Source: Catonia carolina (lineage: Eukaryota > Arthropoda > Insecta > Hemiptera > Achilidae). Taken from it: a DNA stretch of 64,000 nucleotides. The stretch spans positions 5,804,883-5,868,882 of the forward strand of contig JAQMRL010000008.1 of assembly GCA_035578175.1 (NCBI GenBank), read 5' to 3'. The notes below the pieces were generated by a model, which saw nothing but the letters and a program-made list of their open reading frames with translations, searched no databases and was not told the DNA's origin. The translations under genes and the position numbers were made by a program. Positions 32,009-42,357 of this stretch are shown here, piece after piece (the stretch's first letter is position 1; each line of letters starts with the position of its first letter).

Positions 32009-32728
32009 GTGAAACTAGTTGTTAAACTTAAGTTAGAACACAAGATAAATACTTATCGATACTTTATTTCACAAATACTTCTTTCTTTAACAGGAGCTAC
32101 AAACACTACGTCCTTCTCACCAAATACTTACTTCGTATTCACTCGGGATGGTGTCAATAACTTGCACAATGAACACTCATGGGCAGAAGAAAATCCACAT
32201 GAGGTAGTGGAACAGAACTTTCAACACCGATTTAGCGTCAATGTCTGGTGTGGCCTTTTGCACAATCGGCTGATTGGACCTTTCATATTACCTGGACGCC
32301 TAAATGCTGAGTTGTATTTGCATTTCCTTCAAGAAGAGTTGCCGCAGCTGTTAGAGAATGTTCCTTTACGTCTCAGACAAAATTTGTACTTCCAGCATGA
32401 CGGAGCACCTCCCCACTTTTCACGTGCCGTTTCTGCTTATTTAAATCATCAATTTCCTGGACACTGGATTGGTCGTGGAGGGCCTCACCCTTGGCCACCA
32501 AGATCCCCAGATCTATCTCCATTGGATTATTGCATCTGGGGATGGATGAAAGACATTGTATACAAGACAAAAGTGAATTCTCGTGATGAATTAATTGCCC
32601 GTATTATGGATTCGGCTGTGCAGATACAGGGAAGCCCTGAAAAATTAAGAAACGCAACAAAAGCAATACACAAACGTGCTGCAAAATGTATTGATAATGA
32701 TGGCCTCATTTTCGAACATCTATTATAA
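32009..32728 (+). pseudogene. DD41D transposase, 5'-truncated
   Basis: True transposase similarity starts near 32135 with FTRDGVNNLHNEHSWAEENP (first aspartate block), then FSVNVWCGLLHNRLIGPF, NLYFQHDGAPPHFSRAVSAY (second aspartate), WPPRSPDLSPLDYCIWGWMK (third, 41 residues on) and a C-terminus GLIFEHLL. The ~40 codons before that come from the neighbouring CR1 5' UTR. The DNA-binding half is missing. Confidence 0.85.
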
Positions 32729-33264
32729 AAAGGTGCGTACGGTTGGCCCAACCTGATTAATTTTGCTTAAAACTAGTAATGTATTATACTGAATAAAATC
32801 GATTTTTTGATACTTATTTCTGTTTTATTTTAGACTTTGATTATATCTATTTTCTCAGAATTAAATTCTCTACAATTAATGTTTGTTGATTTTATGTATT
32901 TATTACCAATTTAACAAAGTTATTGTACATGAAACTTAAAAAAACATTGTTTCGTGCCCCAATTTTTTGCATTTAACCGTGAATCCCTCAAAAACTACTA
33001 CAGGTACAGTTCTGAAACCTATTTTATTAGCTTTATCAGGTAAAATTACATAAGAATCCACGACATTTCTTACTTAATTAACCTTTCCAAAAGTTCAGTA
33101 TGGCTTTATTTTACTCTTTGCCCAGGAATTCAGGCGAAATCTTTCGCTAGCTGTAACTCGCTAACGAAGCGTTTTCGGACCTATGTTTATATAACATTTT
33201 TTCATTATTTTTACTAGTACAATGTGCTGTAGAAGTGGGGGGAGAACTTCATTGAATCACCCTG
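32126..33264 (+). mobile_element. DD41D element, right part, with long terminal repeat
   Basis: From the truncated transposase the element continues through ~530 bp of non-coding sequence to GAATCACCCTG/TA at 33254-33266. The last ~150 bp (GGCGAAATCTTTCGCTAGC.., GTTTATATAAC..TTTTTTCATTATTTTTAC) match the ends of the fold-back MITE at 47725-48543, so this is a relative of that MITE's autonomous parent. The left end is gone at the CR1-A junction. Confidence 0.75.
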
Positions 33265-33286
33265 TATATCTGTATATCGTATATAA

Positions 33287-33514
33287 CTGTTCGTGTTGGG
33301 TCCGGTATTGGTATGTAACTTAAGTTTCAAGTTTCCAGTCCGTATGATGTTCCGTTCTTGAGATATTTTGTATACACATACACACACACACACACACACA
33401 TAGACCAATCGCTATAAATATGTTTTTTGGTTTCAGGGGGTCTGAAAACGAGTAGATCCGGTGAAGAGTGGATTTCTTAAAATCGACATGAAAACAATAC
33501 GTTCCTTCCTATAT
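33287..33514 (-). mobile_element. HINE copy 4, continuation
   Basis: Starts exactly where the 25338-26022 part stops and carries the (CA)n tract (33367-33400). It stops at CCTTCCTATAT, where the T run of CR1-B begins. Confidence 0.85.
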
Positions 33515-36480
33515 TTTTTTTTTTTTTTTTTTTTTTGCTACTTGCATCCTGGAGACTCCAAAGGGAGTATAGGACATGTCAAGGTAAATTTGATGAACTG
33601 AAAATTTATCACCAATGTGATAAATTTACTACTTACCACCAAAATTTGTTTTTGCTACTGCTTACTTCAGTATGCTTGTCATGAACCGTATTAAATTAAA
33701 TATCACACACAATAAATAATAAAAATAAATCAAACACAATGATAAATTCAACACTTACCAATAATTTCCCCCTACTACTGCTTAACTCAGCAGGCTTGTC
33801 AAGAACCCCTTTGTATCAAATTGTACACAATATTTGTTTAATTAAAGTTAAATACCAAAACTATTTAGAAAGGAATTCGTGCACACTGTAAAATGTTTCA
33901 TCAATCAAATATTGTTTTAGCTTTTTTTTTAAAATGACTTAAATTGCCACAACTTTTTAAACCTTGAGGCAATTTATTGATGTATTTTCTACCTGCATAA
34001 GTTGGTTTTTGTTCAAACAATTTAGTGTTGTGATTAGCAACATAATAATCGATTCTGTTTCTTGTGTAGTGGTTGTGAACATCTAAATTCTGTAAAAAGG
34101 TATTTTTCTTTACGTACATTATCACTTCAAAAATGTACAAAGAAGGAACCGTGAGCAATTGCAGCTCTTTAAATAGTGATCTGCATGAGGTAAGGTGGTT
34201 GACTCCCATCATACACCTAATAGCTTTTTTCTGTATTTTAAAAACTCTTTCCATGTTACCCTGTGATGAATTACCCCATACTAATATGGCATACCTGATA
34301 TGAGATAAAATTAAACCATGATAAGCTGCTATAAGCAATTTTTTATCATTTAATCTGGCAACTTGTTTTAATGCAAATACCCCAGATGATATTTTACTAC
34401 AAATTTGATCGGTGTAATAATCCCACGATAGGGTCCTATCTAGTGACACTCCTAGAAACTTCACTGTTTGCACATGATCTAGGATATTATTTTGTATCAA
34501 GACATCCACTTCTCTGTTTTCCCTTACGTTGTGTTTGTTTTTGAACTGTAAGAACTGACACTTTTTCCCATTAACTGTTAACATTAATTCATTCAGAAAT
34601 TGGACTACAGATTCTACGCTAATCTGTGTGTTCACTTCGAGACTATCTACCAGTAAACTTTTGTTTATGATTGAAGTATCATCAGCAAACAATAAAGCTT
34701 TACTGTTGGCTAAGATATCTGGTAATCTATTTATATACAACAAAAACAAAATGGGACCTAAAATTGACCCCTGTGGAACACCAGCTTTGACATCAAGCTT
34801 TTCAGACAAAATTTTTGTAAGTTTCCCCCTAACTACTCTAGTTATTTCTACACACTGTACTCTACCTACCAGATAAGACTGAAACCATTTAAGTTCTACG
34901 TCCCTAATACCTAATGACTCTAACATTTTCAACAAAACTTCATGATCAACACAGTCGAAAGCTTTACTGAGATCTAAAAACACAGCTAAGGCTTTCTCTC
35001 CTGCATCCAATATATCAACTATCTGCTCAAAAAGTGAGACAATAGCAGTTTTGGTTGACTTACCCTTTTGGAAACCATGCTGATCTTTTGAGATGATAAG
35101 GTTTTCAGTCAAAAAATTGATTAACCTAATGAACACTACCTTTTCAAAAATTTTGCTAATAGTGTTTAATATACTTATGGGCCTATAATTTTCAACTACT
35201 TGGGTATTGCCATTCTTAAACACAGGCAATATTTTACCTTCCTTCAGTTGTTTTGGAAATACACCTCTTTCCAGGGAGAAGTTAATTAGATGAAGGAGAG
35301 GTGTTAATAAAAACTTTTTACATTTTTTAACAACAATACTTGAGATCCCATCTAACCCTACTGTTTTCTTACTTTTTAAGCTATCGATAACTGATTCTAG
35401 TTCCTCATATGAAACTGAGCTAAATACAAAATTATCTACAACTCTATCCCCCCTAACTTCATAATATCCCTCAGTTTCCGTAATCTGCTGTTTAAGCTTT
35501 GAAGCTACTTCCTGATAATACTTATTAAAATAATTACTAATTTCTGATCCATTCTCTATAACTTCATTATTACTATTAACAATTTTTGGTATATCTGTGT
35601 ATCCCCTATTACTAACTACATTCCGATTCCTATTTATTGTTTCCCATATTGCTGAGTTTAAATTAGTTGATTTACGAAGGACTTCAGCAGTTTTTTTGCA
35701 TTTAGCACTCTGAACTTTTTTAGCATAATATTTTTTAATTTGTTTGTATCTTTGCTCATTCAATTCATTTTTATCTGATTTGAACTCAGAGTAGACATCT
35801 CTGACTTCAGATTTCAGTTTCAAAATATCCCCTGTAATCCATTGGTCTATTTCACTAATTCTCTTTGTTAAAACTACCCTTTTTACTGGACAGCTACTAT
35901 TATAGTGAAATTTTAAAGTTTCAATAAAATAATGATATTTTTGATTAATTTCGGAAGCATTGATAACAGTCTTCCAATCCTCTTTGGATAAACTGTGCAA
36001 TAAACAATTTATATTACCCTTGTCCTCTTGCCTAGTTTCTTTATTAACTTTTTGATTCAGGGCCTGACCACCTAAATGCTGAATTTCTATTACTTGGTAC
36101 CCGTGATCAGAGAATTCTGAACCCCCTAACCTAACCTGACAACTAACAATATTTGTTAGAATATTATCTATTATCGTTTGAGAATGGCTAGTAATCCTTG
36201 TATAATCACTAACTTTTATATCCAGATTGTTCATGTTCACGATATCCCTGAACTCTTCGGACATTTTACTCTGAATAGCAAGATTTACATTATAATCACC
36301 CATAACAACAACTCTTAAGTACCGTTCAGTCAAACTCTCCAGCAATGCACTGAACAATTTACAGAACTGGTCCCAATCACCATTTGGAGACCTATAAACA
36401 CCAACGACAGCCATCCTTTCCTGTACCCCCAACCTAACTTCTAATCCTACTACTTCCATATTCATTTCCTGAGAAAATAT
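33515..36480 (-). mobile_element. CR1-like retrotransposon B (5'-truncated, ORF2 open)
   Basis: T run (A tail) at 33515-33537, the CTGGAGACTCC 3' UTR motif, then a 3' UTR with two TTGTCA(T/A)GAACC-containing repeats and ORF2. ORF1 and the start of ORF2 are missing. It lies in HINE copy 4. An AT-dinucleotide repeat with a duplicated TCCTGAGAAAATAT marks the 5' junction (36470-36500). Confidence 0.9.
33901..36465 (-). CDS. CR1-B ORF2: endonuclease (partial) and reverse transcriptase, 854 codons
   Basis: Target-primed reverse transcription protein. Residues ~1-190 are the C-terminal half of the AP-like endonuclease, with GDYNV at 56-60 and the SDHGYQ motif at 119-124. The RT follows: NYRPISILNTISKIFEK (426-442), motif A LDLSKAFDCVDH (497-508), motif B AGVPQGSILGP (561-571), motif C FADDTS (593-598). 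The thumb and a basic C-terminal tail end at 854. About 110 residues of endonuclease are absent because of 5' truncation, so the Met at 36465 is simply the first in-frame ATG. No internal stop. Probably dead for lack of the endonuclease N-terminus and ORF1. Confidence 0.92.
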   Translation of the reverse strand: MNMEVVGLEVRLGVQERMAVVGVYRSPNGDWDQFCKLFSALLESLTERYLRVVVMGDYNVNLAIQSKMSEEFRDIVNMNNLDIKVSDYTRITSHSQTIIDNILTNIVSCQVRLGGSEFSDHGYQVIEIQHLGGQALNQKVNKETRQEDKGNINCLLHSLSKEDWKTVINASEINQKYHYFIETLKFHYNSSCPVKRVVLTKRISEIDQWITGDILKLKSEVRDVYSEFKSDKNELNEQRYKQIKKYYAKKVQSAKCKKTAEVLRKSTNLNSAIWETINRNRNVVSNRGYTDIPKIVNSNNEVIENGSEISNYFNKYYQEVASKLKQQITETEGYYEVRGDRVVDNFVFSSVSYEELESVIDSLKSKKTVGLDGISSIVVKKCKKFLLTPLLHLINFSLERGVFPKQLKEGKILPVFKNGNTQVVENYRPISILNTISKIFEKVVFIRLINFLTENLIISKDQHGFQKGKSTKTAIVSLFEQIVDILDAGEKALAVFLDLSKAFDCVDHEVLLKMLESLGIRDVELKWFQSYLVGRVQCVEITRVVRGKLTKILSEKLDVKAGVPQGSILGPILFLLYINRLPDILANSKALLFADDTSIINKSLLVDSLEVNTQISVESVVQFLNELMLTVNGKKCQFLQFKNKHNVRENREVDVLIQNNILDHVQTVKFLGVSLDRTLSWDYYTDQICSKISSGVFALKQVARLNDKKLLIAAYHGLILSHIRYAILVWGNSSQGNMERVFKIQKKAIRCMMGVNHLTSCRSLFKELQLLTVPSLYIFEVIMYVKKNTFLQNLDVHNHYTRNRIDYYVANHNTKLFEQKPTYAGRKYINKLPQGLKSCGNLSHFKKKAKTIFD

Positions 36481-36528
36481 ATATATTCCTGAGAAAATAT
36501 AAATATATAATATATATATATATTAAAA

Positions 36529-36557
36529 TATATATTCATATAGGCAAGCGAAAGTAA
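36529..36557 (-). mobile_element. HINE copy 4, 5' terminus
   Basis: ATATTCATATAGGCAAGCG then AAAGT: the 5' end of the HINE whose other parts are at 25338 and 33287. Confidence 0.75.
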
Positions 36558-36654
36558 AAAACTATGCATAAAATTTAGTTTACTAGTTGTTTTAGTATAA
36601 CAATTTGTCTCCAGAAATGTGATACTACGAGTAGCAGTAATCATTATTTTCCAG

Positions 36655-36765
36655 ATTGAATTGGTCTATGCTCATCTGTTCTGGATCACTGGATTTTTAT
36701 CATCATTGGCATCCACAATGGACTGTGAAAAAGTATCGATTAAGGAAGAAGATAAACACGGCAAG
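36655..36765 (+). CDS. Candidate small host gene, second coding exon
   Basis: The acceptor TTATTTTCCAG/ATTG and donor GGCAAG/GTAACA bound 111 bp. Two frames are open. The frame that continues from the ATG at 24843 encodes LNWSMLICSGSLDFYHHWHP then QWTVKKYRLRKKINTA, ending with two bases of an Arg codon: a Trp/His-rich part followed by a strongly basic one. The other open frame (IELVYAHLFWITG..) contains MDCEKVSIKEEDKHGK. Neither is recognised. It lies in a TE-free 300-bp island, which supports a retained exon. Confidence 0.4.
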
Positions 36766-36860
36766 GTAACAGATTTTTCATCAAAGTAGTTGATTATTAA
36801 TTTTTTTGCAACATGTTATTGGCACCTTGCGCAGAATGACGACCTGAATATATACAGTAA

Positions 36861-37771
36861 AAATATGGTGTGAAACACTCGCACAACTTTCTCTTGCCAA
36901 TGCAAATAATTAACAATATAATGTAACATTAGTAATAAACAAAAAAAAACTATCCTCGATAAACATAACCTAATTTTACTCATGAGTGAAAGACGCAAAA
37001 TGAAAATCGACCTCAGTTTAGCTTAAAAATACGGAAAATCACTTTCACTCTAAACTAGGCTCTGTAGAGAAAAATGCTTTAAACAAAAGTTGTAGATCTT
37101 TTAATTTCCTATAGATTTAATTTATACACTTTTGTCGTAAAATGCATACTAAGGCTGAAATCTTAAAATCGATTTTTCACACGTTTTTGTGAGAAAAAAT
37201 AGAAAATCGCTAATTACTGCTAAACTTAGCGGTATACAAAAAATTGTTGAATTAAAAGTTGTAGTATTTTTTCTCTACAGATTTTATCATATAAATTTTT
37301 GCGCTGAAATTCATATTAAAGCCACAATCTTAAAAAAACAATTTTTTTACGTGAAAACAGCCTCACCAAGAATTTCAGTAAACATGGCACCTACCATATC
37401 TTGTAGAGCATAAAACATTTAGTAAATAAGGCGATTTTTAAAATAATCGTAGGACCAGTTTTTGAGAAAATCGCAAAAAAGTGAAAAATTACACGAATAA
37501 ACTACTACTTCTGGTTGACCGATTTTGATGAAAATGTTCGTGTCAGGTCCAGTAGTAGTACCTAACTTAAGTTTCAAGTTTCAAGTTTGTTCAATGTTCT
37601 GTTCTTGAGATATTCTGTTCACACACACACACACAGACCAATCGCTAAAAACATGTTTTTTGGTTTCAGGGGGTCTGAAAACGTGTACATCCGGTGAAAA
37701 CTCGATTTCGGAAAATCGACATGAAACCAATACTTTCCTTCCTATATATTCATATACGCAAGAGAAAGTAA
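36861..37771 (-). mobile_element. HINE copy 5 (complete)
   Basis: Complete with one altered terminal stem-loop (GTGTGAAACACTCGCAC) and a short (CA)n tract near 37621-37635. The 5' 13-mer has ACGCAAGAGAAAG, one change. Confidence 0.8.
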
Positions 37772-37815
37772 TAATCTGAATGTTTCGATACAACCATGCA
37801 AAATTGTGTGTTTTT

Positions 37816-38035
37816 ACTTTCCCATGCCTGTATGAATATACAGGAAGGGAAGTATTGTTTTCATGTCAATTTTAAGAAATCTAGTTTTCACTGGATCTAC
37901 ACTTTTTCAGACCCCTGAACCCAAGAAAAGCATGTTTTTAGTGATTGGACTGTGTGTGAACAGAATATCTGAAGAACGGAACATCGTACGAACTTGAAAC
38001 TTCAGTTATATACCACTACCGGACCTGACACGAAC
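37816..38035 (+). mobile_element. HINE copy 6, 5' fragment
   Basis: Starts ACTTTCCCATGCC and contains the hairpin, a very short TG tract and the CTACCGGACCTGACACGAAC box, then stops. It stands head to head with copy 5, 45 bp away. Confidence 0.75.
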
Positions 38036-38365
38036 ATTTCCTGACACATTTACCTGACTACGAATATGCATCTCCGGTAGTAAAAGGGGTTAACAATGTC
38101 GCAGATGGTACACGACAACAGTGAGAGAAACAAAACACTATGATCAAACGTTAACCTACAAATTGACGTCGTCTGGGCAGTTGTTTGTTGAAGGTCTCTA
38201 TTAGCTCCATCTAGCGAGAGAACTCTCTACTATGTCTATGAATGGCAGCGCACATTCAGTTCGATTTTTTTGGATCCATCTTGTATTCTATAAACAAATA
38301 CTCTTTGTCAATTATTTCTGTTCATGGTGGAGTCTTATGTTATGTACAATTCTATTTAATTATAC
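38036..38365. other. No gene seen
   Basis: 330 bp of ordinary composition including GCTCCATCTAGCGAGAGAAC near 38200. No frame or repeat recognised. Confidence 0.4.
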
Positions 38366-38367
38366 TA

Positions 38368-39670
38368 CGAGGGCTGTCCAGAAAGTAACAGACGTTTTGA
38401 AATAAAAGAAAAAGCAATTTTTATTATGTACATTTTGAAGGTTAACTCTTAGGCTATTTTTCTACATAATCGCCAAGTAAATTAAGGCATGTATCGTAAC
38501 GTGGTACAAGCTTTTCAATGCCTTCTTTGTTGTAATCTGCCGCCTGCGAGTTGAACCACTGGTTTACACCGGTATGGAGTTCAGTCAGTTTTGAAGTGTT
38601 GCGTAGCGAGCCGTGTCTTAATCGCTGGGAACAGATGTTAATCGCTCGGCGCCAAATCCGGGCTGTACGGCGGATGATTAAAAACTTCCCATCCAAAACC
38701 TTCCAAGAGCTCTTGAGTACGTTTGGTCGTGTGGGGACGGGCGTTTGTCGTGGAACAATAAAACTTTCTCACTAAGTTTTCCCCGACGTTTGTTTTGTAT
38801 CGCGTGTCTTAATTTTCTGAGTGTTTTGCAATACCTCTCTGAATTGATTGTTTGGCCTCGTTCATGAAAATCACTCCATGAGCGTCCCAAAACACAGTAG
38901 CCATGATTTTTCTTGCTGATAGCGTCTGCAGACACTTCTTCAGTTTCATGGGCGAATGCGTGTGACCCCTCTCCATTGACTGCTGTTTTGTTTTACAGTT
39001 GATGTGCTTTATCCAAGTCTCGTCACTAGTTACGATACGGCCGATAACATGGTTTCCACTTTTGTCGTACTCTTCCAGCAATGTCAGTGCTGCAGCAAGT
39101 CTTTGTTTTTTTGTGGCCTTCTGTTAGGATTTTTAGAATCCACCCGGCACAAAATTTGTGGTATCCAAGTTTACCAACCACTATTTCATGAATTAAACTC
39201 TGGGGAAAATGTACTGCGAGTTCCGTAATAGTGAAATGACGATTTTCACGGATTTTTTCATTGATTTTCACCACCAATTCATCAGTTACAAGACTAGGCC
39301 TACCACTGTGATCCTCATCATGAACATTGGTTCGGCCATTTCTAAAATCAATGCACCACTGCCTTACTTGGCTTTCACTCATTATTCCTTTGCTGTACAC
39401 GTCACAAATCTGGCGATAAATTTCAATCGGTTTGTAATTTTTCACCAACAAAAACCGTATCACACCACGCACTTCACAACTGGCGGGATTTTCAATTGCA
39501 GCGCTCATTTTAAAACTCCACTGTATAAAAAGTACAATACGCACGATGCTCTAGCTACCACGCCTGGTTGCGTACTGAATGTAGAAACACTCTGACGCCA
39601 AGATGGCGGCGCTAGCTCCGCCCACTGTCGTACCAGGTGAAAATGTCTGTTACTTTCTGGATTGCCCTCG
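38368..39670 (-). mobile_element. Mariner element with decayed transposase
   Basis: TA-flanked (38366-38367, 39671-39672). Ends CGAGGGCTGTCCAGAAAGTA and, from the right, CGAGGGCAATCCAGAAAGTA. 1,303 bp. It is related to the intact mariner at 29.1 kb by the CGAGGG..CC.GAAAGTA ends and by transposase type. Confidence 0.9.
38454..39544 (-). pseudogene. Mariner DD34D transposase, multiply frameshifted
   Basis: Pieces in order on minus: N-terminal ENPASCEVRGVIRFLLVKNY and RSGRPSLV-type linker (HSGRPSLVTDELVVKINEKI) in 39544-39026; first catalytic block RIVTSDETWIKHINCKTKQQ near 39050-38980; GQTINSERYCKTLRKLRHAI and LLFHDKRPSPH (degenerate second aspartate) at 38880-38700; C-terminus GIEKLVPRYDTCLNLLGDYV at about 38520-38460. 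At least three frame changes, and the third aspartate region is not intact. Inactive. Confidence 0.88.
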
Positions 39671-39981
39671 TATAAGGCCGCGTACATACAGAGAGCAATA
39701 AGTGACGGCAACGCAAGGCATACTGGAGTTGCTCTGAAGAATGTTACCAGTCACTGGTGACTGGATTATAAGATCGTTCGTATCAAGTTCAGTATACTAT
39801 CAACTTTATGTCGGTACGTCATCAGAGAAAGATGCTGTATGTATTCAGGTAGAAGCTTGTTGTCTCTATTTGAGTATGTTTTGGAGTAGTAATCATACAA
39901 GCACACGGGTACTGTTCCTTGAACATTACGAACTCAACATTTTGTGTTCCTGGTATGACTTTTATTATAATAAAAACAACA
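39671..39981. other. No gene seen
   Basis: 311 bp between the mariner and a HINE fragment. A 98-codon plus frame here has no recognised content. Confidence 0.4.
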
Positions 39982-40262
39982 AAAAAATCTGGTGTGAAAC
40001 ACTCACACAACTTTCTCTTGCCAACGCAAATAATTAACAATATTACCTTACATTAGTAATAAAACATTAGAAATAAACAAAAAAGTAACCTCAAAAAACA
40101 TAACCTTATTTTAATCATGAGTGAAAGGCAAAATGAAAATCAACCTCAGTTTGGCTTAAAAATACGGAAAATCGCTCTTTCACGCTAAACTAGGCACTGT
40201 ACAAAAAAATGCTTTAAATAAAAGTTGTAAATAATTCAATTTCGTATAAATTTTATTGTACA
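39982..40262 (-). mobile_element. HINE copy 7, 3' fragment
   Basis: Terminal stem-loop and ~260 bp of the 3' region, then it changes to unrelated AT-rich sequence (40263-40437). Confidence 0.8.
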
Positions 40263-40437
40263 TATTTAAGTGAATTAATGTTTTTGTTCTGTATACTCCT
40301 ATGCGCAGACAGAACTCTATGTGAAGAAGAGTTTTTGCGTATAAGTATATTTAGTTTAAAATATTGTACATAGCTTAGTATAGTCATGAATTGTAATTTT
40401 AATGTAGCTATATTTTACTAAATAAAAATAAAAAATA

Positions 40438-41265
40438 ATATGCATTTGAGCGCAAAAGTGATCAAAGTTGTAGACAATTTAACGATCTACAACTTATATT
40501 TTAAGCATTTTTTTCTACAGAACCTAGTTTAGTTGAGTGATTTTATGTATTATTAAGTCGAACTAAGGTTGGTTTTCATTTTGCAAAAAATAAAAAAACC
40601 TTATTTTATTTTTTTTGCGCCCTGGAGACTCCAGGAGGAGTATAGGACATGTCAGCTATAACATCTGAAATACATATAAGAAACACACAATGTATCACTA
40701 CTATCAAGAGAGAAATTCTTGTACGCTGTAAAAAGTTTCGCCGGTCAAGTAATTTTTCAGATTCCTTTAAAAGGAATTCAAATCCTCACAATATTTTAAA
40801 AATTGGGGTAATTTATTCATGAATTTTCTCCCTGCATAAGTAGGTTTTTGTTCAAACAATTTTGTGGAGTGATTAGCCACATAATAATCATTTCTGTTTC
40901 TCGTGTTATGATTGTGAACATTGAAATTCTGCATGAAATTATTTTGCCTAACATACCTAATCACCTGAAAAATGTAGAGAGAGGGAACTAACTGTAAGCA
41001 ATTTAAGCTTCTTAAATAGTGGTGTGGATGAGGTTAGCTGGTTAGCTCCCACCATACGGCTAATAGCTTTCTTTTGAATTTTAAAAACCCTATTCATATT
41101 ACCCATGCTAGAATTGCCGCATACTAAGATACCATAACGGATATGAGACAGAATGAGGCTATGATAAGCTGCCATTAGTAATTTTTTATCATTTAATCTG
41201 GCAATTTGTTTTAGTGTTTATGTTTTTTGTGGTTAGTTTTTCTGTTTATCTCTATTGAATTATGA
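40438..41265 (+). mobile_element. HINE copy 8, fragment split by a CR1 3' end
   Basis: The parts 40438-40590 (TTTGAGCGCAAAAG.., AAAGTTGTAGA.., TTTTCATTTTGC) and 41216-41265 (TTTATGTTTTTTGTGGTTAG) are consecutive in the consensus and are separated by the CR1 fragment at 40603-41215. Confidence 0.65.
40603..41215 (-). mobile_element. CR1-like retrotransposon 3' fragment (copy D)
   Basis: T run, CGCCCTGGAGACTCCAGGAG, then the ORF2 C-terminal part in two frames (MIRYVRQNNFMQNFNVHNHN at 40964 and HSLILSHIRYGILVCGNSSM at 41175 onward). Closely similar to copy A, which shares the frameshift after SLSLHFSGD, so A, C and D are closer to one another than to B. Confidence 0.88.
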
Positions 41266-41479
41266 CTAATGTTATAGATGCTAAAGTCATGAGATTGCCT
41301 TTTACATATTATGTATGGGCTGTGAGGAAGGAAGTGAAATATTTGCAGTGCTGCCAACCTCAACAGTGAGACACTACTCGTACATTTCACTACCGAGCAG
41401 TTTCCACGTATACATTTTGTAAACTGTGGTTTATTCCGAGAAAATGTTTTCTTCATAAACATTATAAGAAATAAATATT

Positions 41480-41885
41480 GTTTGTTGTTTAGGTCAACAG
41501 CCGAAAGGCTGGTTTGAACCTCTAGAGGTTTTACTAAGTAAAAAACGAGGAGTAAGGTGGTTTACCATGCCTTCCTCACTGAGTTGAAAGAGTATGCTTA
41601 TCAGCATATGCCAGGCCCTCCGAAAAGCACTCACTTTCCACCCTGCAAATGACATCTTCACTTCATTCACCACCACAGGGTCTGGCTGCATAGTGAAATT
41701 CATTACTCACAGAGGAGATAACTCTTGACTAGTGTCTTTTACACCTCTACCTCTTCTGTTCTTAAATAGTCCAGTCATATAAGTGGCTGACTATGTGATA
41801 AGAAACAGAACTATTTTTTTTAGCCCTGGACCACGCAGATAGTGTGTAATTAAAATAACACTCCACCTGCCCGTTTTGGGCATAA
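41480..41885 (-). repeat. Repeat B, copy 4 (11-bp TSD)
   Basis: AAATAAATATT flanks it at 41469-41479 and 41886-41896. The 5' hairpin stem has substitutions (ACGGGCAG against CTGCGTGG) that weaken pairing compared with copies 1 and 6. Confidence 0.85.
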
Positions 41886-41929
41886 AAATAAATATTATAA
41901 TACCTGTAATACTGCCTATAGCTTAATTA

Positions 41930-42250
41930 CATGACTAAAAATGTTTGATTTACTGTAATTACGAATGAATCGCCTTCTTTACTATTGCTGTCATCGGCGT
42001 TTTCATTATCAGTCTCTCTCTAGTATATATCTAACCGTTTTCAATTTTTTACCAGGTGTCAACAAAACTGTTACAGAATAGCATCTTCACGTCCTTAATT
42101 TCCTTCTTTATTTTTCGAATTGTGTAAAGAGAAACATCACAGTAGTTAGCCGCTCGCTCACGGCTTTTGTTAAGAGGCACGGATTGGCATTTTTGTTTAG
42201 CTTCAACTTGACAACATTTTATTACATTGCGTTCAGCACTGTGTTCGACC
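41930..42250 (-). pseudogene. Possible DDE-transposon N-terminal helix-turn-helix remnant
   Basis: The minus strand encodes VPLNKSRERAANYCDVSLYT followed by IRKIKKEIKDVKML in an open stretch interrupted by stops on both sides. The pattern V..KSRER.A...GVS..TI..I.KE resembles the N-terminal DNA-binding part of a family of insect DDE transposons. No inverted ends or catalytic region. Low certainty. Confidence 0.3.
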
Positions 42251-42357
42251 TCGTTTTTGAGAAACCGACATTTGTGTTTACGGTAACAAACAGTTGTATT
42301 CGTACAGTTAACCTACAAAAGGTTCTGTCATATACTGTATATGTTCTGGGTATAGTA

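Larger units (their letters stand above)
26023..32125 (-). mobile_element. CR1-like non-LTR retrotransposon A (nearly full length, inactive)
   Basis: Reading the minus strand: 5' UTR (from about 32125), ORF1 (31814-30720), ORF2 (30747 down to 26364, broken), 3' UTR with the CTGGAGACTCCAGG palindrome, and an A tail at 26023. ORF1 with an SGNH/esterase domain is characteristic of the CR1 group. It has received a mariner (29130-30474) in the endonuclease region and SINE-F (26157-26340) in the 3' UTR. The 5' boundary is uncertain by ~50 bp. Confidence 0.85.

Noticed and set aside
27064..34876. Plus-strand frames opposite the CR1 reverse transcriptase (27064-27324, 34628-34876)
   Set aside because: Antisense shadows of conserved RT codons.
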